A stretch of DNA of 64,000 nucleotides from Flavobacterium daejeonense DSM 17708 (GCF_000425425.1 NZ_AUDK01000014.1:1-64000); one strand, 5' to 3'. Positions 16,910-27,964 are shown, numbered from the stretch's first letter. A program made the numbers and translations. The notes: generated by a model not told the origin, from the sequence alone.

Positions 16910-17896
16910 ATGCTAAAAACAATTAAAAAAATAGGTGTTTTAACTTCAGGTGGAGATTCGCCTGGAATGAATGCCGCCATACGTTCAGTGGTTCGAACTT
17001 GTGCGTACCATAATATTGAATGTGTTGGGATTTACAGAGGTTATCAGGGAATGATTGAAGGCGACTTCGAAGAAATGGGACCTCGTAGTGTAAATAACAT
17101 TATTAATAAAGGAGGAACAATTTTGAAATCGGCGCGTTCGTCAGAATTCAGAACTCCGGAAGGAAGGAAAAAAGCCCATGAAAATTTGATTAAAGCAGGA
17201 ATCGAAGCTTTAGTAGTTATTGGAGGAGACGGAACTTTTACCGGAGCTTTAATTTTTAATTCCGAATATAACTTCCCTGTTATGGGAATTCCGGGAACTA
17301 TTGATAATGATATTTATGGTACCAGTCATACTTTAGGTTATGATACAGCTTTAAATACCGTTGTAGAAGCTATCGATAAAATTAGAGATACAGCGAGTTC
17401 TCATAACCGTTTATTCTTTGTAGAGGTAATGGGAAGAGATGCCGGACATATTGCTTTGAATGCGGGTATTGCCGGTGGAGCCGAAGAAATTTTAATCCCT
17501 GAAGAAGATTTAGGTTTAGAGCGTTTATTAGAATCGCTTCAAAAAAGTAAAGCTTCCGGAAAATCATCCAGTATTGTAGTTATTGCTGAAGGAGATAAAA
17601 TTGGTAAAAACGTATTTGAATTAAAAGATTACGTGGATGCTAATTTACCGGAATATGATGTGCGTGTTTCTGTTTTAGGACACATGCAAAGAGGTGGTTC
17701 GCCTTCTTGTTTTGACCGTGTTTTAGCAAGCCGTTTGGGTGTTAAAGCGGTAGAATCTTTATTGGAAGGGGTTTCAAACTTTATGGTAGGATTGAAAAAT
17801 GATACTGTAAATCTTACGCCGCTATCATTAGCGATTAAAGGGAAGTCGGAAATTGATCGTGAATTGTTGCGCGTTTCTGATATTATCACAACTTAA
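16910..17896 (+). CDS. pfkA: ATP-dependent 6-phosphofructokinase
   Basis: 328 residues, the length of bacterial PfkA. The signature loops are all visible: LTSGGDSPGMNAAIR (nucleotide site), GGDGTFTGA, GIPGTIDNDI with the catalytic Asp, VEVMGRDAGHIA and GHMQRGGSPSCFDR. It commits fructose 6-phosphate to glycolysis. GGDGT after the first glycine loop indicates the ATP rather than the pyrophosphate type. Next gene on the strand is gapA, 83 bases on. Confidence 0.96.
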   Translation: MLKTIKKIGVLTSGGDSPGMNAAIRSVVRTCAYHNIECVGIYRGYQGMIEGDFEEMGPRSVNNIINKGGTILKSARSSEFRTPEGRKKAHENLIKAGIEALVVIGGDGTFTGALIFNSEYNFPVMGIPGTIDNDIYGTSHTLGYDTALNTVVEAIDKIRDTASSHNRLFFVEVMGRDAGHIALNAGIAGGAEEILIPEEDLGLERLLESLQKSKASGKSSSIVVIAEGDKIGKNVFELKDYVDANLPEYDVRVSVLGHMQRGGSPSCFDRVLASRLGVKAVESLLEGVSNFMVGLKNDTVNLTPLSLAIKGKSEIDRELLRVSDIITT

Positions 17897-17902
17897 AAAA
17901 AA

Positions 17903-17929
17903 TTGTAGCAGAATTAATCCTTAAATTTG
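17903..17929 (+). promoter_or_regulatory. Promoter of gapA (Bacteroidota type)
   Basis: TAAATTTG at 17922-17929 matches the -7 consensus TAnnTTTG exactly, with a TTG (-33 type) at 17903-17905 and suitable spacing. It lies about 50 bases before the gapA start. Confidence 0.6.
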
Positions 17930-17964
17930 CACACGCAAAAAACAAATCACATAATAAACAATAA

Positions 17965-18984
<1,020 letters not shown>

Positions 18985-18999
18985 TATTCAAATCAATAT

Positions 19000-19034
19000 A
19001 AAATCCCGTTATTTAAAATTAACGGGATTTTTAT
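19000..19034 (+). terminator. Rho-independent terminator after gapA
   Basis: Arms AAATCCCGTTA and TAACGGGATTT form an 11-bp stem around an 8-base loop, followed by a run of T. Confidence 0.85.
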
Positions 19035-19122
19035 TTTCTAAAAACAAGAGATTGCAGCGGAATTTATTTCAATTACAATCTGAAGGCTAAAAACAAAAAA
19101 CTAACACACCAAAAACAAACAA

Positions 19123-19974
19123 ATGAAATTAATAGTTGACAGCGGTTCTACCAAAGCCGATTGGATTGCCATAGACGACCAGGGAAAAATATTATTTACC
19201 ACCCAAACTTTAGGATTAAATCCGGAAATCTTAGAAGGAGACCAGATTATAGCCCGATTAGACGATCGTTTTGATATACAGCAAAGTAAAAAGTTAGTGT
19301 CTCATTTGTATTTCTATGGAGCAGGTTGCGGAACGGATCGAATGAAAATTACATTGAAGGGCGTTTTTCAGGAGTATTTTCCAAATGCTGAAATTGTGGT
19401 GGAAGAAGATACTTATGCCGCTGTTTATGCAACGACTCCTAAGGATCAAAAAGCCATCGTGTGTATCTTAGGGACGGGGTCTAACTGTAGTTATTTTGAC
19501 GGAACTGTTTTGCATCAAAAAGTACAATCTTTAGGCTACATTGTTATGGATGATTCCAGTGGTAATGTTTATGGAAAAGAATTAATCAGAAAATATTATT
19601 TCAATAAAATGCCAAAGGATTTAGCGGTTGAATTTGAAAAAGAGTTCAATGTTGATCCTGATTTTATTAAAAACAAATTATATAAAGAGGAAAATCCGAA
19701 TGCGTATTTAGCGACTTTTGCTAAATTTTTAATTCAGCATAAAGATACGGAATTTTGTCAAAAAATCATTCGTAAAGGGATGAAGTCTTTTATCAAGAAT
19801 TATGTAATGCAATACGAAAATTGTCATGAAGTACCGGTGCATTTTGTAGGTTCTATCGCTTATTATTTAAGAGAAGAATTGCAACAGGCATTTGATAAAT
19901 ACAATTTAGAATTAGGTAATGTGTTGAGAAGACCTATTGACGGATTAATTTCATATCATGTAACGAATCAATAA
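19123..19974 (+). CDS. N-acetylglucosamine kinase-like BadF/BadG family ATPase
   Basis: 283 residues with ASKHA ATPase motifs: VDSGSTKADW (phosphate 1), YFYGAGCG, VEEDTYAAVYAT, CILGTGSNCSYFDG (phosphate 2) and VHFVGSIAYYL (adenosine). These fit the BadF/BadG/BcrA/BcrD family, whose Bacteroidota members are annotated as N-acetylglucosamine kinases. It ends 6 bases before mgsA, so both are probably one operon. Confidence 0.78.
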   Translation: MKLIVDSGSTKADWIAIDDQGKILFTTQTLGLNPEILEGDQIIARLDDRFDIQQSKKLVSHLYFYGAGCGTDRMKITLKGVFQEYFPNAEIVVEEDTYAAVYATTPKDQKAIVCILGTGSNCSYFDGTVLHQKVQSLGYIVMDDSSGNVYGKELIRKYYFNKMPKDLAVEFEKEFNVDPDFIKNKLYKEENPNAYLATFAKFLIQHKDTEFCQKIIRKGMKSFIKNYVMQYENCHEVPVHFVGSIAYYLREELQQAFDKYNLELGNVLRRPIDGLISYHVTNQ

Positions 19975-19980
19975 AAAAAT

Positions 19981-20355
19981 ATGGAAATCGCTATAATTTC
20001 ACATGATGGAAAAAAAGTTGACATGGTTCAATTTTTAAACAAAAATAAAGAGGTATTGTCAAAAGAGAGTATTCAGTTGATTGCTACCGGAACAACGGGA
20101 GGAAGAGCTGAAAAAGCAGGTTTTAAGGTAATGAAAATGCTTTCGGGACCTGTGGGAGGTGATGCGCAAATTGCAGCCAGAGTAGCGGAAGGGAAAACTA
20201 ATATGGTTTTCTTTTTTAAAGATCCTTTGGCAAGTCACCCACACGAACCGGATGTAAATATGCTGGTTCGTGTATGTGATGTGCATAATGTGCCGTTAGC
20301 TACTAATGAAGCTACTGCACAATTGTTATTGGATGCAATTGCAACTAGATTGTAG
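19981..20355 (+). CDS. mgsA: Methylglyoxal synthase
   Basis: 124 residues, slightly shorter than the usual 150. TGTTG phosphate loop, MLSGPVGGDAQIAARVAEG and FFFKDPLASHPHEPDVN with the catalytic Asp and His are intact. Converts dihydroxyacetone phosphate to methylglyoxal, a relief valve when sugar phosphates build up, which fits its place next to glycolytic genes. Its last 11 bases overlap the end of the convergent ridA. Confidence 0.93.
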   Translation: MEIAIISHDGKKVDMVQFLNKNKEVLSKESIQLIATGTTGGRAEKAGFKVMKMLSGPVGGDAQIAARVAEGKTNMVFFFKDPLASHPHEPDVNMLVRVCDVHNVPLATNEATAQLLLDAIATRL

Positions 20356-20725
20356 CAATTACCGAAATTTCAATATTAACATTTTTTGGCAAACATGCCA
20401 CCTGAACCGTTTCACGTGCTGGAGCGGTTACTTCGTTAAAATAGGAACCATAAACGGTATTAATTGTAGCAAAATCATTCATATTCATAATAAATATAGT
20501 TGATTTAATCACATTTTCAAAAGTCATTCCGGCAGCATCCAGAATGGCTTTTATGTTTTCCATAACCTGTTTCGTTTCGGCTTCAATGCTGGAAGTTACC
20601 AGATTTCCGTCGGCAGGGTTAATGGCAATTTGTCCTGAAGTATAAAGCATGTTTCCGATTAAAACAGCCTGGTTGTAAGGACCGATTGGAGCAGGTGCTT
20701 TTTCGGTGAAAATTATTTTTTTCAT
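20345..20725 (-). CDS. ridA: RidA family enamine/imine deaminase
   Basis: 126 residues, typical length. APAPIGPYNQAVLIGNMLYTS at the start and the ARETVQVACLPKNVNIEI end with the invariant Arg are the RidA signature. It hydrolyses reactive 2-aminoacrylate and related imines. Convergent with mgsA with an 11-base overlap, and 44 bases downstream of the LptD-like gene's end of reading direction neighbour; possibly its own transcript. Confidence 0.92.
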   Translation of the reverse strand: MKKIIFTEKAPAPIGPYNQAVLIGNMLYTSGQIAINPADGNLVTSSIEAETKQVMENIKAILDAAGMTFENVIKSTIFIMNMNDFATINTVYGSYFNEVTAPARETVQVACLPKNVNIEISVIATI

Positions 20726-20769
20726 GACATTATTGATTTAAAATGATTTGTTGTATTTAAACTAAAGAA

Positions 20770-23505
20770 TTAACGATTCGAATAGTTTCGTTTTTCCCAT
20801 TTAATATCACTCAGGATACCGGATTTGATTCCGATAAAGAAATTCCAGTTGGCATTAGTACCAAAAGGAGTCCAGTTGAAACTCATTCGCCAACTTGATA
20901 AATCACGTTCAAAGCGTAATTGTGTGTAAGTTACTCCTTTTTGAACAAAATCGTATCCTGTAGAAACCCCAACTTTCCATTTTGGTGTTAAATCAGTATT
21001 GGCGGAAATCATTAAGGAGTTTCCTGAAATTCTGTTTTCCCGATTATTGTTGCTATAGGTAAAGGAATAAGCAAAAGTCATATCCCACGGAATTTTAGAA
21101 TTAAAAAACTCCGAAATAGTATCTTCGCCTTCTTCTTCGCTGCCGTCAAACATACTTTTTCGGTTGTCGTTCAAATCGGTAGCGGTTCCAAAAAGGTCGT
21201 CTTCACGTCCACCGTTTCGGGTGGTTTGAGCATCTTTGTTGTCTTTGTTGTCTTTTTTATCCCTGCTTGACAGAGCATAATTTAAGGTAATATTGGCACT
21301 GGTCATTCTAAACAAACTACCGCCGTTTTCAATGTTGTATTTGTTAATTCTTTGACCGGAATTATCAATCGCATAAGGATCTAAAGTAGCGGCTAAGTTG
21401 GCGTTTAATTTGTTTTCAAAAAACTGTGCTCCTGTGCTTACACGAACCGGAGACCAGGCCAGAGCGGTTACACCGTCGGCATCTAAGTTATAACTGGTAG
21501 AAAGATTCAGGTTGTTCAGCAGCATTACTTTTTTAGGTTCTGTTTTGGTAGAGTCTTTGTCTCTTACTTTTGCTTCAAAAGTATTACTGATACTGATTCC
21601 TAATATGTTTGAATTACTTAATCCCGGCGCTCCGAAAATTCCGCCTTCAAAACGGGTGTATCGTTGATCCATTCTTCCGCTGGCATCAGAAGAATAGGTA
21701 TCGTAATATTTTTCAAAACTAGGTGTGTAGGAATAGGAGAAAGAAGGGCGAATTACGTGTCGGATAGCCTGAATTTTTTTATCGTCACCAAATTTAAAAG
21801 TTCCGTAAATAGTGGTTCCTAAACTGGCTGAAAAATTATAAGTTCTGAAAGCATCAAATCCGTTAACGGTATTAGTAACAACGGCACTTTGTTCTGTGTT
21901 GTATTCTTTTCGAATCGTTTTAGTGTACCAAACTTCTTCGTAGTTAGCGGTGGTGGTGGCACTAAAATATTTGAATAATTTAAAGTTTGTACTCAAAGGA
22001 ATACTGTGTTGGAAACCAATTTTAGCATCTTTAAACATTTCCGGTTTAAAGAATAAAGAATCTGTAGTATTGATATAGTTTCGACCGTTAAGGTTGTATT
22101 GTAAGTTAATATTTTTGAAAAAACCTTTTTTAACTCCGTCTTTTCCAACAAAAGGATACATTCTGTCCAAGCTAAATTGCAAAGTTGGCAGTGTCATATT
22201 GATAGATTCCGTTTGCGTATTTTGCGAATGTGTCGCGGTTAGCGACAATCGGGCCTGAGGAACAATGTTAAAAGTCTTTGAATAAGAAATCGAAGAACTC
22301 AGTGTATTGTTTAAGGTCGAACCGGTGTTGGATTGGTTAATGGATTGTTGGAAATATTTACTACTTCCTAAGTTTACCGATGCCGAGAAAGAGGAATTCG
22401 GGTTTGCTTTAGAATCCCGGGAGTGCGACCATTGGATGTTGTAAATATTTTGTTTGGAATAATCCGGATAACCTCTTTCACTGTTAATCAGGTTTTCAAA
22501 ACGAACGTTAATATTTCCTCTGAATTTGTATCTTTTAGCATAAGAAGACTCAAATCGCATACCGTAACTTCCATTAGTGTAATAATCTCCCAAAACAGTT
22601 AAATCATAATGATTGCTCAGGGCAAAATAATATCCTCCGTTTTGCAAAGAGAATCCGCGGGTATTGGAATTGTTGTAACTTGGTAAAATAATTCCCGAAA
22701 CGCTGGTTTCTTTACTCATTGGAAAATAAGCAAAAGGCAAAGCAATTGGGGTTGGTACATCGGCAATAACTAAGTTTGTTAGTCCGGTGATGACCTTTTT
22801 TCCGGGAATGAATTTTACTTTAGAAGTTCTGAAATAATATTCGGGATTTTCTTTATTCGTAGAAGTGGTGAAGCGTGCGCCTTTTAAAAAATAGACTGAA
22901 TCGTTTTCTTTTTTCGTAATGGCTGCTTTTACGTTAAATTCGCCCTGATCGGTTTTAGAATTCCAAATTAAAGCTTTCTTGGTTTTAAAATTAAAGCGGA
23001 TAGAATCGGGTTCTACCACATTAGAACCTTGTTTAAAGTTGGGGTATTGGGTATATTTTCCTAAAGAATCTTTGATTCTTCCGGCATAAACTTCATTTTT
23101 TTCATAATCCATTATAATTATTCCGGATTTCAATTCGATATCCTGATAATAAAGTTCAGCATTGTCATAGAGCGTGATTAATTTTCGCTTCTGATCAATT
23201 TTAGCATATTTATCGGCTTTGTATTTTACTTTTCCTTCCAAAAAAGCTTTTTTTGGATTGATGCTATCCTTTTTAATGCTGTCGGTTTCTTTACGAATAG
23301 TGTCTTTAACGGTGGTTTTGGTTTCCGCTGATTTTTTTGTTTGTTTCGCAGAGATGGCTTTCGTTTTCTTAGAAATATCCTGAGAATAGACGTCAGACGC
23401 CCCAAATGTTAAGAAAAATGATAATAAAACGATATGAAATAAGTTTGTATGCAAAGGGATAAATACTATTTTTGTAAAATTATGGCTTGTTTTTTGAAGT
23501 GTCAA
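20770..23505 (-). CDS. lptD: LPS-assembly protein LptD-like outer membrane protein
   Basis: 911 residues from a TTG start; a second TTG 18 codons later (23451) would give a tidier signal peptide. After the signal come a Lys/Thr-rich linker, an OstA/LptA-like jellyroll (about 90-240: KYAKIDQKRKLITLYDNAELYY region) and a long beta-barrel in which the LptD_N-to-barrel transition FAYFPMSKETSVSGIILPSY is recognisable. It inserts lipopolysaccharide into the outer leaflet. Divergent from the amidase gene across 80 bases. Confidence 0.85.
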   Translation of the reverse strand: MTLQKTSHNFTKIVFIPLHTNLFHIVLLSFFLTFGASDVYSQDISKKTKAISAKQTKKSAETKTTVKDTIRKETDSIKKDSINPKKAFLEGKVKYKADKYAKIDQKRKLITLYDNAELYYQDIELKSGIIIMDYEKNEVYAGRIKDSLGKYTQYPNFKQGSNVVEPDSIRFNFKTKKALIWNSKTDQGEFNVKAAITKKENDSVYFLKGARFTTSTNKENPEYYFRTSKVKFIPGKKVITGLTNLVIADVPTPIALPFAYFPMSKETSVSGIILPSYNNSNTRGFSLQNGGYYFALSNHYDLTVLGDYYTNGSYGMRFESSYAKRYKFRGNINVRFENLINSERGYPDYSKQNIYNIQWSHSRDSKANPNSSFSASVNLGSSKYFQQSINQSNTGSTLNNTLSSSISYSKTFNIVPQARLSLTATHSQNTQTESINMTLPTLQFSLDRMYPFVGKDGVKKGFFKNINLQYNLNGRNYINTTDSLFFKPEMFKDAKIGFQHSIPLSTNFKLFKYFSATTTANYEEVWYTKTIRKEYNTEQSAVVTNTVNGFDAFRTYNFSASLGTTIYGTFKFGDDKKIQAIRHVIRPSFSYSYTPSFEKYYDTYSSDASGRMDQRYTRFEGGIFGAPGLSNSNILGISISNTFEAKVRDKDSTKTEPKKVMLLNNLNLSTSYNLDADGVTALAWSPVRVSTGAQFFENKLNANLAATLDPYAIDNSGQRINKYNIENGGSLFRMTSANITLNYALSSRDKKDNKDNKDAQTTRNGGREDDLFGTATDLNDNRKSMFDGSEEEGEDTISEFFNSKIPWDMTFAYSFTYSNNNRENRISGNSLMISANTDLTPKWKVGVSTGYDFVQKGVTYTQLRFERDLSSWRMSFNWTPFGTNANWNFFIGIKSGILSDIKWEKRNYSNR

Positions 23506-23586
23506 ACTTACAGATTATTTTTCGTCAAAAATAGTCAAATAATCAAATTCTAGCCGTAGTGTTTAATTAAAATTAACTTTAGATTT

Positions 23587-24738
23587 ATGTTTGTAATTAC
23601 TAAAACAAAAGTTGTACTAACTTTTTTACTTCTCTTTCTTTCTTTTACTAATTATAGCCAGTCGGGTAATTTTAAAGTAACTCTGGATGCAGGTCATGGT
23701 GACCATGATTTTGGGGCATCTTATAATGGTCACGTAGAGAAAAAAATAAACCTGGCTATTGTTCTTAAAGTAGGTAAAATATTAGAGTCTCATCCTAAAA
23801 TAGATGTGATTTATACCCGAAAAACCGATGTTTTTATTGATTTGGTTGAAAGAGCTAATATTGCTAACAGAGCCAATGCGAATATATTTGTTTCCATTCA
23901 CTGTAATGCTAATAGAAATACAGCTGCCGATGGAACGGAAACCTATGTGATGGGTATGAGTAAAATTGCTTCCAATCTGGAAGCGGCTAAAAAAGAGAAC
24001 TCGGTAATCACTTTAGAAAAAGATTATAAAAGAAAATACGAAGGTTTTGACCCGAATTCGCCGGAAACGATGATTGGTTTTACCTTAATGCAGGAAGAAT
24101 ATTTAGATAATAGTATTTCTTTGGCAAGTAAAATACAAAATGGTTTTGCTGCTTTAGGCAAAAAAATCAGAGCCGGGGGAGTAAAACAGGCACCTTTTAT
24201 GGTGTTGCATAAAGCGTATATGCCTAGGGTTTTAATCGAGACGGGATTTGTTTCTAATTATACAGAAGGAAATGTTTTAGATTCGGAAGAAGGACAAAAC
24301 GATATAGCCCGAGCGATTGCTAATGCTATTATTAGTTATAAAAACGAATATTTTGGCGGCGGTGAATCGGAAGTTGGAGTGAAACCTTCTCAAAGAATGA
24401 ACGAAAGAATGCCTGATACCGCTACTCCTGAAAAGAGTAAATCAGATTCTGTTGTGGCCAAAAAAACAGTTTCTCAGTCGAATTCAGATGTGATTTTTAA
24501 GGTTCAACTGGCTGTTTCGGGAAGAAAATTAGAATTAGCGCCTAAAAATTTTAAAGGACTTCGCAGTGTTACCATGGAACGCATAGGGAAAAATTACAAA
24601 TATTTTTACGGACAAACGGCTGATTATGAAGATTCCAGAAAGCTTTTGAGCGAAGCTAAAGAAAAAGGATTTAATTCGGCTTTTGTGGTTGCTTACAAGA
24701 ACGGGAATCAAATCGATATTCAGGATGCAATAAAATAA
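23587..24738 (+). CDS. N-acetylmuramoyl-L-alanine amidase (Amidase_3)
   Basis: 383 residues: signal peptide to about residue 24, then the zinc amidase domain with LDAGHGDHDFGA (His), VEKKINLAIVLKV (Glu), FVSIHCNAN (His) and RVLIETGFVSN (catalytic Glu). The last 90 residues (KVQLAVSGRKLEL...) look like an SPOR-type peptidoglycan-binding domain. Cleaves the stem peptide from muramic acid in peptidoglycan during cell division. Confidence 0.9.
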   Translation: MFVITKTKVVLTFLLLFLSFTNYSQSGNFKVTLDAGHGDHDFGASYNGHVEKKINLAIVLKVGKILESHPKIDVIYTRKTDVFIDLVERANIANRANANIFVSIHCNANRNTAADGTETYVMGMSKIASNLEAAKKENSVITLEKDYKRKYEGFDPNSPETMIGFTLMQEEYLDNSISLASKIQNGFAALGKKIRAGGVKQAPFMVLHKAYMPRVLIETGFVSNYTEGNVLDSEEGQNDIARAIANAIISYKNEYFGGGESEVGVKPSQRMNERMPDTATPEKSKSDSVVAKKTVSQSNSDVIFKVQLAVSGRKLELAPKNFKGLRSVTMERIGKNYKYFYGQTADYEDSRKLLSEAKEKGFNSAFVVAYKNGNQIDIQDAIK

Positions 24739-24785
24739 CGTCAAGTTCTATTATTTGTTTTAAATTTGCACTAAAACCTATTATT

Positions 24786-25748
24786 TTGAAATTAACTAGA
24801 GAAATTAAGACAGCAATTTTAGTAATTGCAGCAATATTGATATTTATTTGGGGTTATAGTTTTTTAAAAGGGCGCGATCTTTTTAATAGTTATACTACAT
24901 TATATGCTGAATACGACAGCGTGGAAGGTTTAGCTCCTTCAGCGGCAGTAACCATAAATGGTTTGGTAATTGGTAAAATTGAACAAATTACCATCAATCC
25001 TTCGAATGGAAAATTATTAGTTGAAATGCAAATTAAAACTGATTTTCCAATTTCAAAAACCAGTTTGGCAACAATTTACGAACCGGGATTTATCGGTGGA
25101 AAACAAATTGCTATTGAACCTGATTTTTCGAATAAAACAGAAATTGAAAACGGGGATAAGCTAAATGGAAGCGTTCGTTTAGGAATGACTGAGTCGTTGA
25201 GTAAAAAATTAGTTCCGCTTCAGGATAAGATTGAAAAATTATTGGTAAATGCTGATAATCTGATTGCCGGAATCAATAATGTTTTGGACAAAAACACACA
25301 GGAAAATTTAAAGAAAAGTTTAGCTGAATTAAGCAAAACGATGGAGCAATTTCATCAGGCATCAGTGGGAGTGAATTCTTTAGTGGCTGAAAATAAAACC
25401 CAAATCAGCGGAATGGTTACTAATTTTAATAAAATTTCCGGTAATTTTTCTAAAATCTCTGATTCTCTAAGTAAAGCCGATTTAGGGAAAACGGTTAAAA
25501 GTTTAAACTCTACTTTGGCTAAAGTGAACGGAATTATGGCTGGTTTAGAAGCCGGTGACGGAAGTATGGGTAAATTACTTAAAGACGAAGCTTTTTATAA
25601 TAATTTGTCAAATACTTCTAAGGAATTAGAATTATTGCTTCAGGATCTTCGTTTGTATCCAACCCGTTATGTAAATATTTCTCTTTTTGGAAAGAAAAAT
25701 AAGCCTTATGTAGGACCAAATGATACTATTTCCAAAGCAAAAAAATAA
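24786..25748 (+). CDS. MlaD/MCE family periplasmic lipid transport protein
   Basis: 320 residues from the TTG at 24786, giving KLTREIKTAILVIAAILIF, one membrane anchor as in Bacteroidota homologues. The MCE domain follows at about 38-115 (AEYDSVEGLAPSAAVTINGL, GFIGGKQIAIEP), then a helical region. Part of phospholipid transport between membranes; the partner permease and ATPase are not nearby. A TAAATTTG -7 element lies at 24761-24768. Confidence 0.85.
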   Translation: MKLTREIKTAILVIAAILIFIWGYSFLKGRDLFNSYTTLYAEYDSVEGLAPSAAVTINGLVIGKIEQITINPSNGKLLVEMQIKTDFPISKTSLATIYEPGFIGGKQIAIEPDFSNKTEIENGDKLNGSVRLGMTESLSKKLVPLQDKIEKLLVNADNLIAGINNVLDKNTQENLKKSLAELSKTMEQFHQASVGVNSLVAENKTQISGMVTNFNKISGNFSKISDSLSKADLGKTVKSLNSTLAKVNGIMAGLEAGDGSMGKLLKDEAFYNNLSNTSKELELLLQDLRLYPTRYVNISLFGKKNKPYVGPNDTISKAKK

Positions 25749-25754
25749 CAAATT

Positions 25755-27089
25755 ATGAGTTATTTAGACAATATATTATTTGCCATCGTCTTAATTATTG
25801 GTTTTGGATATTTTATTTCAAATATCAAAAAAATCTATCGTAATATTAATTTGGGTATTGATGTAAACCGCAAAGACAATCCTAAAGAAAGATGGAAGAA
25901 TATGGCGATGATTGCTTTAGGGCAGTCAAAAATGGTAAAAAGACCTATTGCCGGAATTTTGCACATTATTGTTTATGTAGGGTTTATTATCATCAATATT
26001 GAGTTATTAGAAATTATTATTGACGGATTGTTTGGAACACACCGAATATTTGCTTCTTTGGGTGCTGTTTATAATTTTCTAATCGCTTCTTTCGAAATTT
26101 TAGCACTTTTAGTTATTGTTTCGGTAACGGTTTTTTGGATTAGAAGAAATATCATCAGACTAAAACGTTTTGCAAACCCGGATTTGAAAGGTTTTCCTAA
26201 AAATGATGCGAATTACATCCTGTATTTCGAAACTATTTTAATGTTTTTGTTCCTGTTTATGAATGCTTCCGATTTGCATTTGCAAAATATTCCCGGAGGT
26301 TATTCTCATTTTATCAAAGCAGGTTCTTTTCCTGTAAGTCAGTTTTTAGCACCTTTATTTGACGGAGTAAACAGCAATGCGGTTGCCATGCTTTATGATA
26401 TATTCTGGTGGTTGCATATTGTTGGGATTTTGTTGTTTATGAATTATCTATATTTTTCTAAACACCTTCATATTCTTTTGGCTTTCCCAAATACGTATTT
26501 TGCTAATTTGAATCCGTTAGGAGAATTTGATAATTTAGAGGCAGTTACCAAAGAGGTAAAATTGATGATGGATCCTAATGCCGATCCGTTTGCCGCTCCG
26601 GCTGCTGCTGAAGGAGAAGCTCCGGCAAAATTTGGATCCAGTGATATTCAGGATTTAAACTGGGTTCAATTATTAAATGCCTACACTTGTACCGAATGTG
26701 GTCGCTGTACCTCCGTTTGTCCGGCTAACATTACCGGAAAGAAATTGTCGCCTCGTAAAATTATGATGGATACCCGCGACCGAATGGAAGAAGTGGGAAG
26801 AAATATTGATGCTAACAAAGGCGTTTTTGTACCGGATAATAAGTCGTTATTAAACGATTATATTTCTCCCGAAGAACTTTGGGCATGTACTTCCTGCAAT
26901 GCCTGTGTGGAAGAATGTCCGGTAAATATTAGTCCGTTGTCTATTATTATGGATATGCGTCGTTATTTAGTTATGGAACAAAGTGCTGCACCGGCTGCTT
27001 TAAATTCCATGATGACTAATGTTGAAAACAATGGTGCTCCATGGCCATACAATCAACAGGACAGGTTGAATTGGAAAAATGAAATATAG
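25755..27089 (+). CDS. 4Fe-4S dicluster membrane protein, heterodisulfide-reductase-like
   Basis: 444 residues. N-terminal half has about five membrane helices with His residues spaced like a cytochrome b/NarI-type domain; the C-terminal part (from about 310) has CTECGRCTSVCP and CTSCNACVEECP, two 4Fe-4S cluster sites. With the next gene it forms a membrane electron-transfer pair of the HdrC/HdrB or GlpC type. The acceptor is unknown. Starts 6 bases after the MCE gene. Confidence 0.85.
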   Translation: MSYLDNILFAIVLIIGFGYFISNIKKIYRNINLGIDVNRKDNPKERWKNMAMIALGQSKMVKRPIAGILHIIVYVGFIIINIELLEIIIDGLFGTHRIFASLGAVYNFLIASFEILALLVIVSVTVFWIRRNIIRLKRFANPDLKGFPKNDANYILYFETILMFLFLFMNASDLHLQNIPGGYSHFIKAGSFPVSQFLAPLFDGVNSNAVAMLYDIFWWLHIVGILLFMNYLYFSKHLHILLAFPNTYFANLNPLGEFDNLEAVTKEVKLMMDPNADPFAAPAAAEGEAPAKFGSSDIQDLNWVQLLNAYTCTECGRCTSVCPANITGKKLSPRKIMMDTRDRMEEVGRNIDANKGVFVPDNKSLLNDYISPEELWACTSCNACVEECPVNISPLSIIMDMRRYLVMEQSAAPAALNSMMTNVENNGAPWPYNQQDRLNWKNEI

Positions 27090-27159
27090 TTTAATGGATT
27101 AATCGGTAAATGTTTATCCGATTAAACTATTAACTCATCAACGATTAAACAAAAAAAGA

Positions 27160-27951
27160 ATGTCAGAAAATTTGATAGTACCTACAATGGCCGAAATGCT
27201 GGCTCAGGGAAAACAACCGGAAGTGTTGTTTTGGGTAGGTTGTGCAGGAAGTTTTGACGATAGAGCCAAAAAGATTACTAAGGCTTTTGTACGTATTTTA
27301 AATAGTGCTAATGTTTCTTTTGCTGTTCTTGGAACGGAAGAAAGTTGTACCGGAGATCCGGCCAAAAGAGCAGGAAACGAATTTTTGTTTCAAATGCAGG
27401 CCATGATGAATATCGAAGTGCTGAAAGGCTATGAAACCAAAAAAATCGTAACCGCCTGTCCGCATTGTTTCAATACTTTAAAAAATGAGTATCCGGAATT
27501 AGGAGGCGAATTTGAAGTACTTCATCATACAGAGTATTTGAAATCTTTGTTGAATAACGGAAGGTTGACTATTGAAGGCGGGCAGTTTAAAGGTAAAAAA
27601 ATTACGTTCCACGATCCTTGTTATTTGGGCAGAGCGAATAAAGTATATGAAGCGCCACGTAATTTAATTGAAAAATTAGATGCCGAACTGGTCGAAATGA
27701 AACGTTCAAAATCCAATGGTTTGTGTTGTGGTGCCGGAGGAGCGCAGATGTTTAAAGATGCCGAAAAAGGAAATAAAGAAATCAATATCGAAAGAACGGA
27801 TGATGCTTTAGAAACTTCTCCGGATATTATAGCAACCGGATGCCCGTTTTGTAATACGATGATGACTGACGGGATTAAGCATAAAGAAAAAGAGGCAGAG
27901 GTAAAGGTAATGGATATTGCCGAACTGATTGCCAATGCGCAGGATTTATAA
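27160..27951 (+). CDS. CCG-domain Fe-S oxidoreductase (HdrB/GlpC-like)
   Basis: 263 residues with two cysteine-rich CCG-type domains: FWVGCAGSFDDR, TACPHCFNTLKNEYP, HDPCYLGR, NGLCCGAGGAQMF and ATGCPFCNTMM. These bind non-cubane 4Fe-4S clusters in HdrB and related enzymes. Partner of the preceding dicluster protein, separated by 70 bases that hold an imperfect hairpin (27099-27125). Confidence 0.87.
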   Translation: MSENLIVPTMAEMLAQGKQPEVLFWVGCAGSFDDRAKKITKAFVRILNSANVSFAVLGTEESCTGDPAKRAGNEFLFQMQAMMNIEVLKGYETKKIVTACPHCFNTLKNEYPELGGEFEVLHHTEYLKSLLNNGRLTIEGGQFKGKKITFHDPCYLGRANKVYEAPRNLIEKLDAELVEMKRSKSNGLCCGAGGAQMFKDAEKGNKEINIERTDDALETSPDIIATGCPFCNTMMTDGIKHKEKEAEVKVMDIAELIANAQDL

Positions 27952-27964
27952 TAGTATAAGAAAA

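Noticed and set aside
27099-27125. Hairpin between the two Fe-S protein genes as terminator
   Set aside because: No T run follows and the two genes work together; it may be only a weak attenuator.
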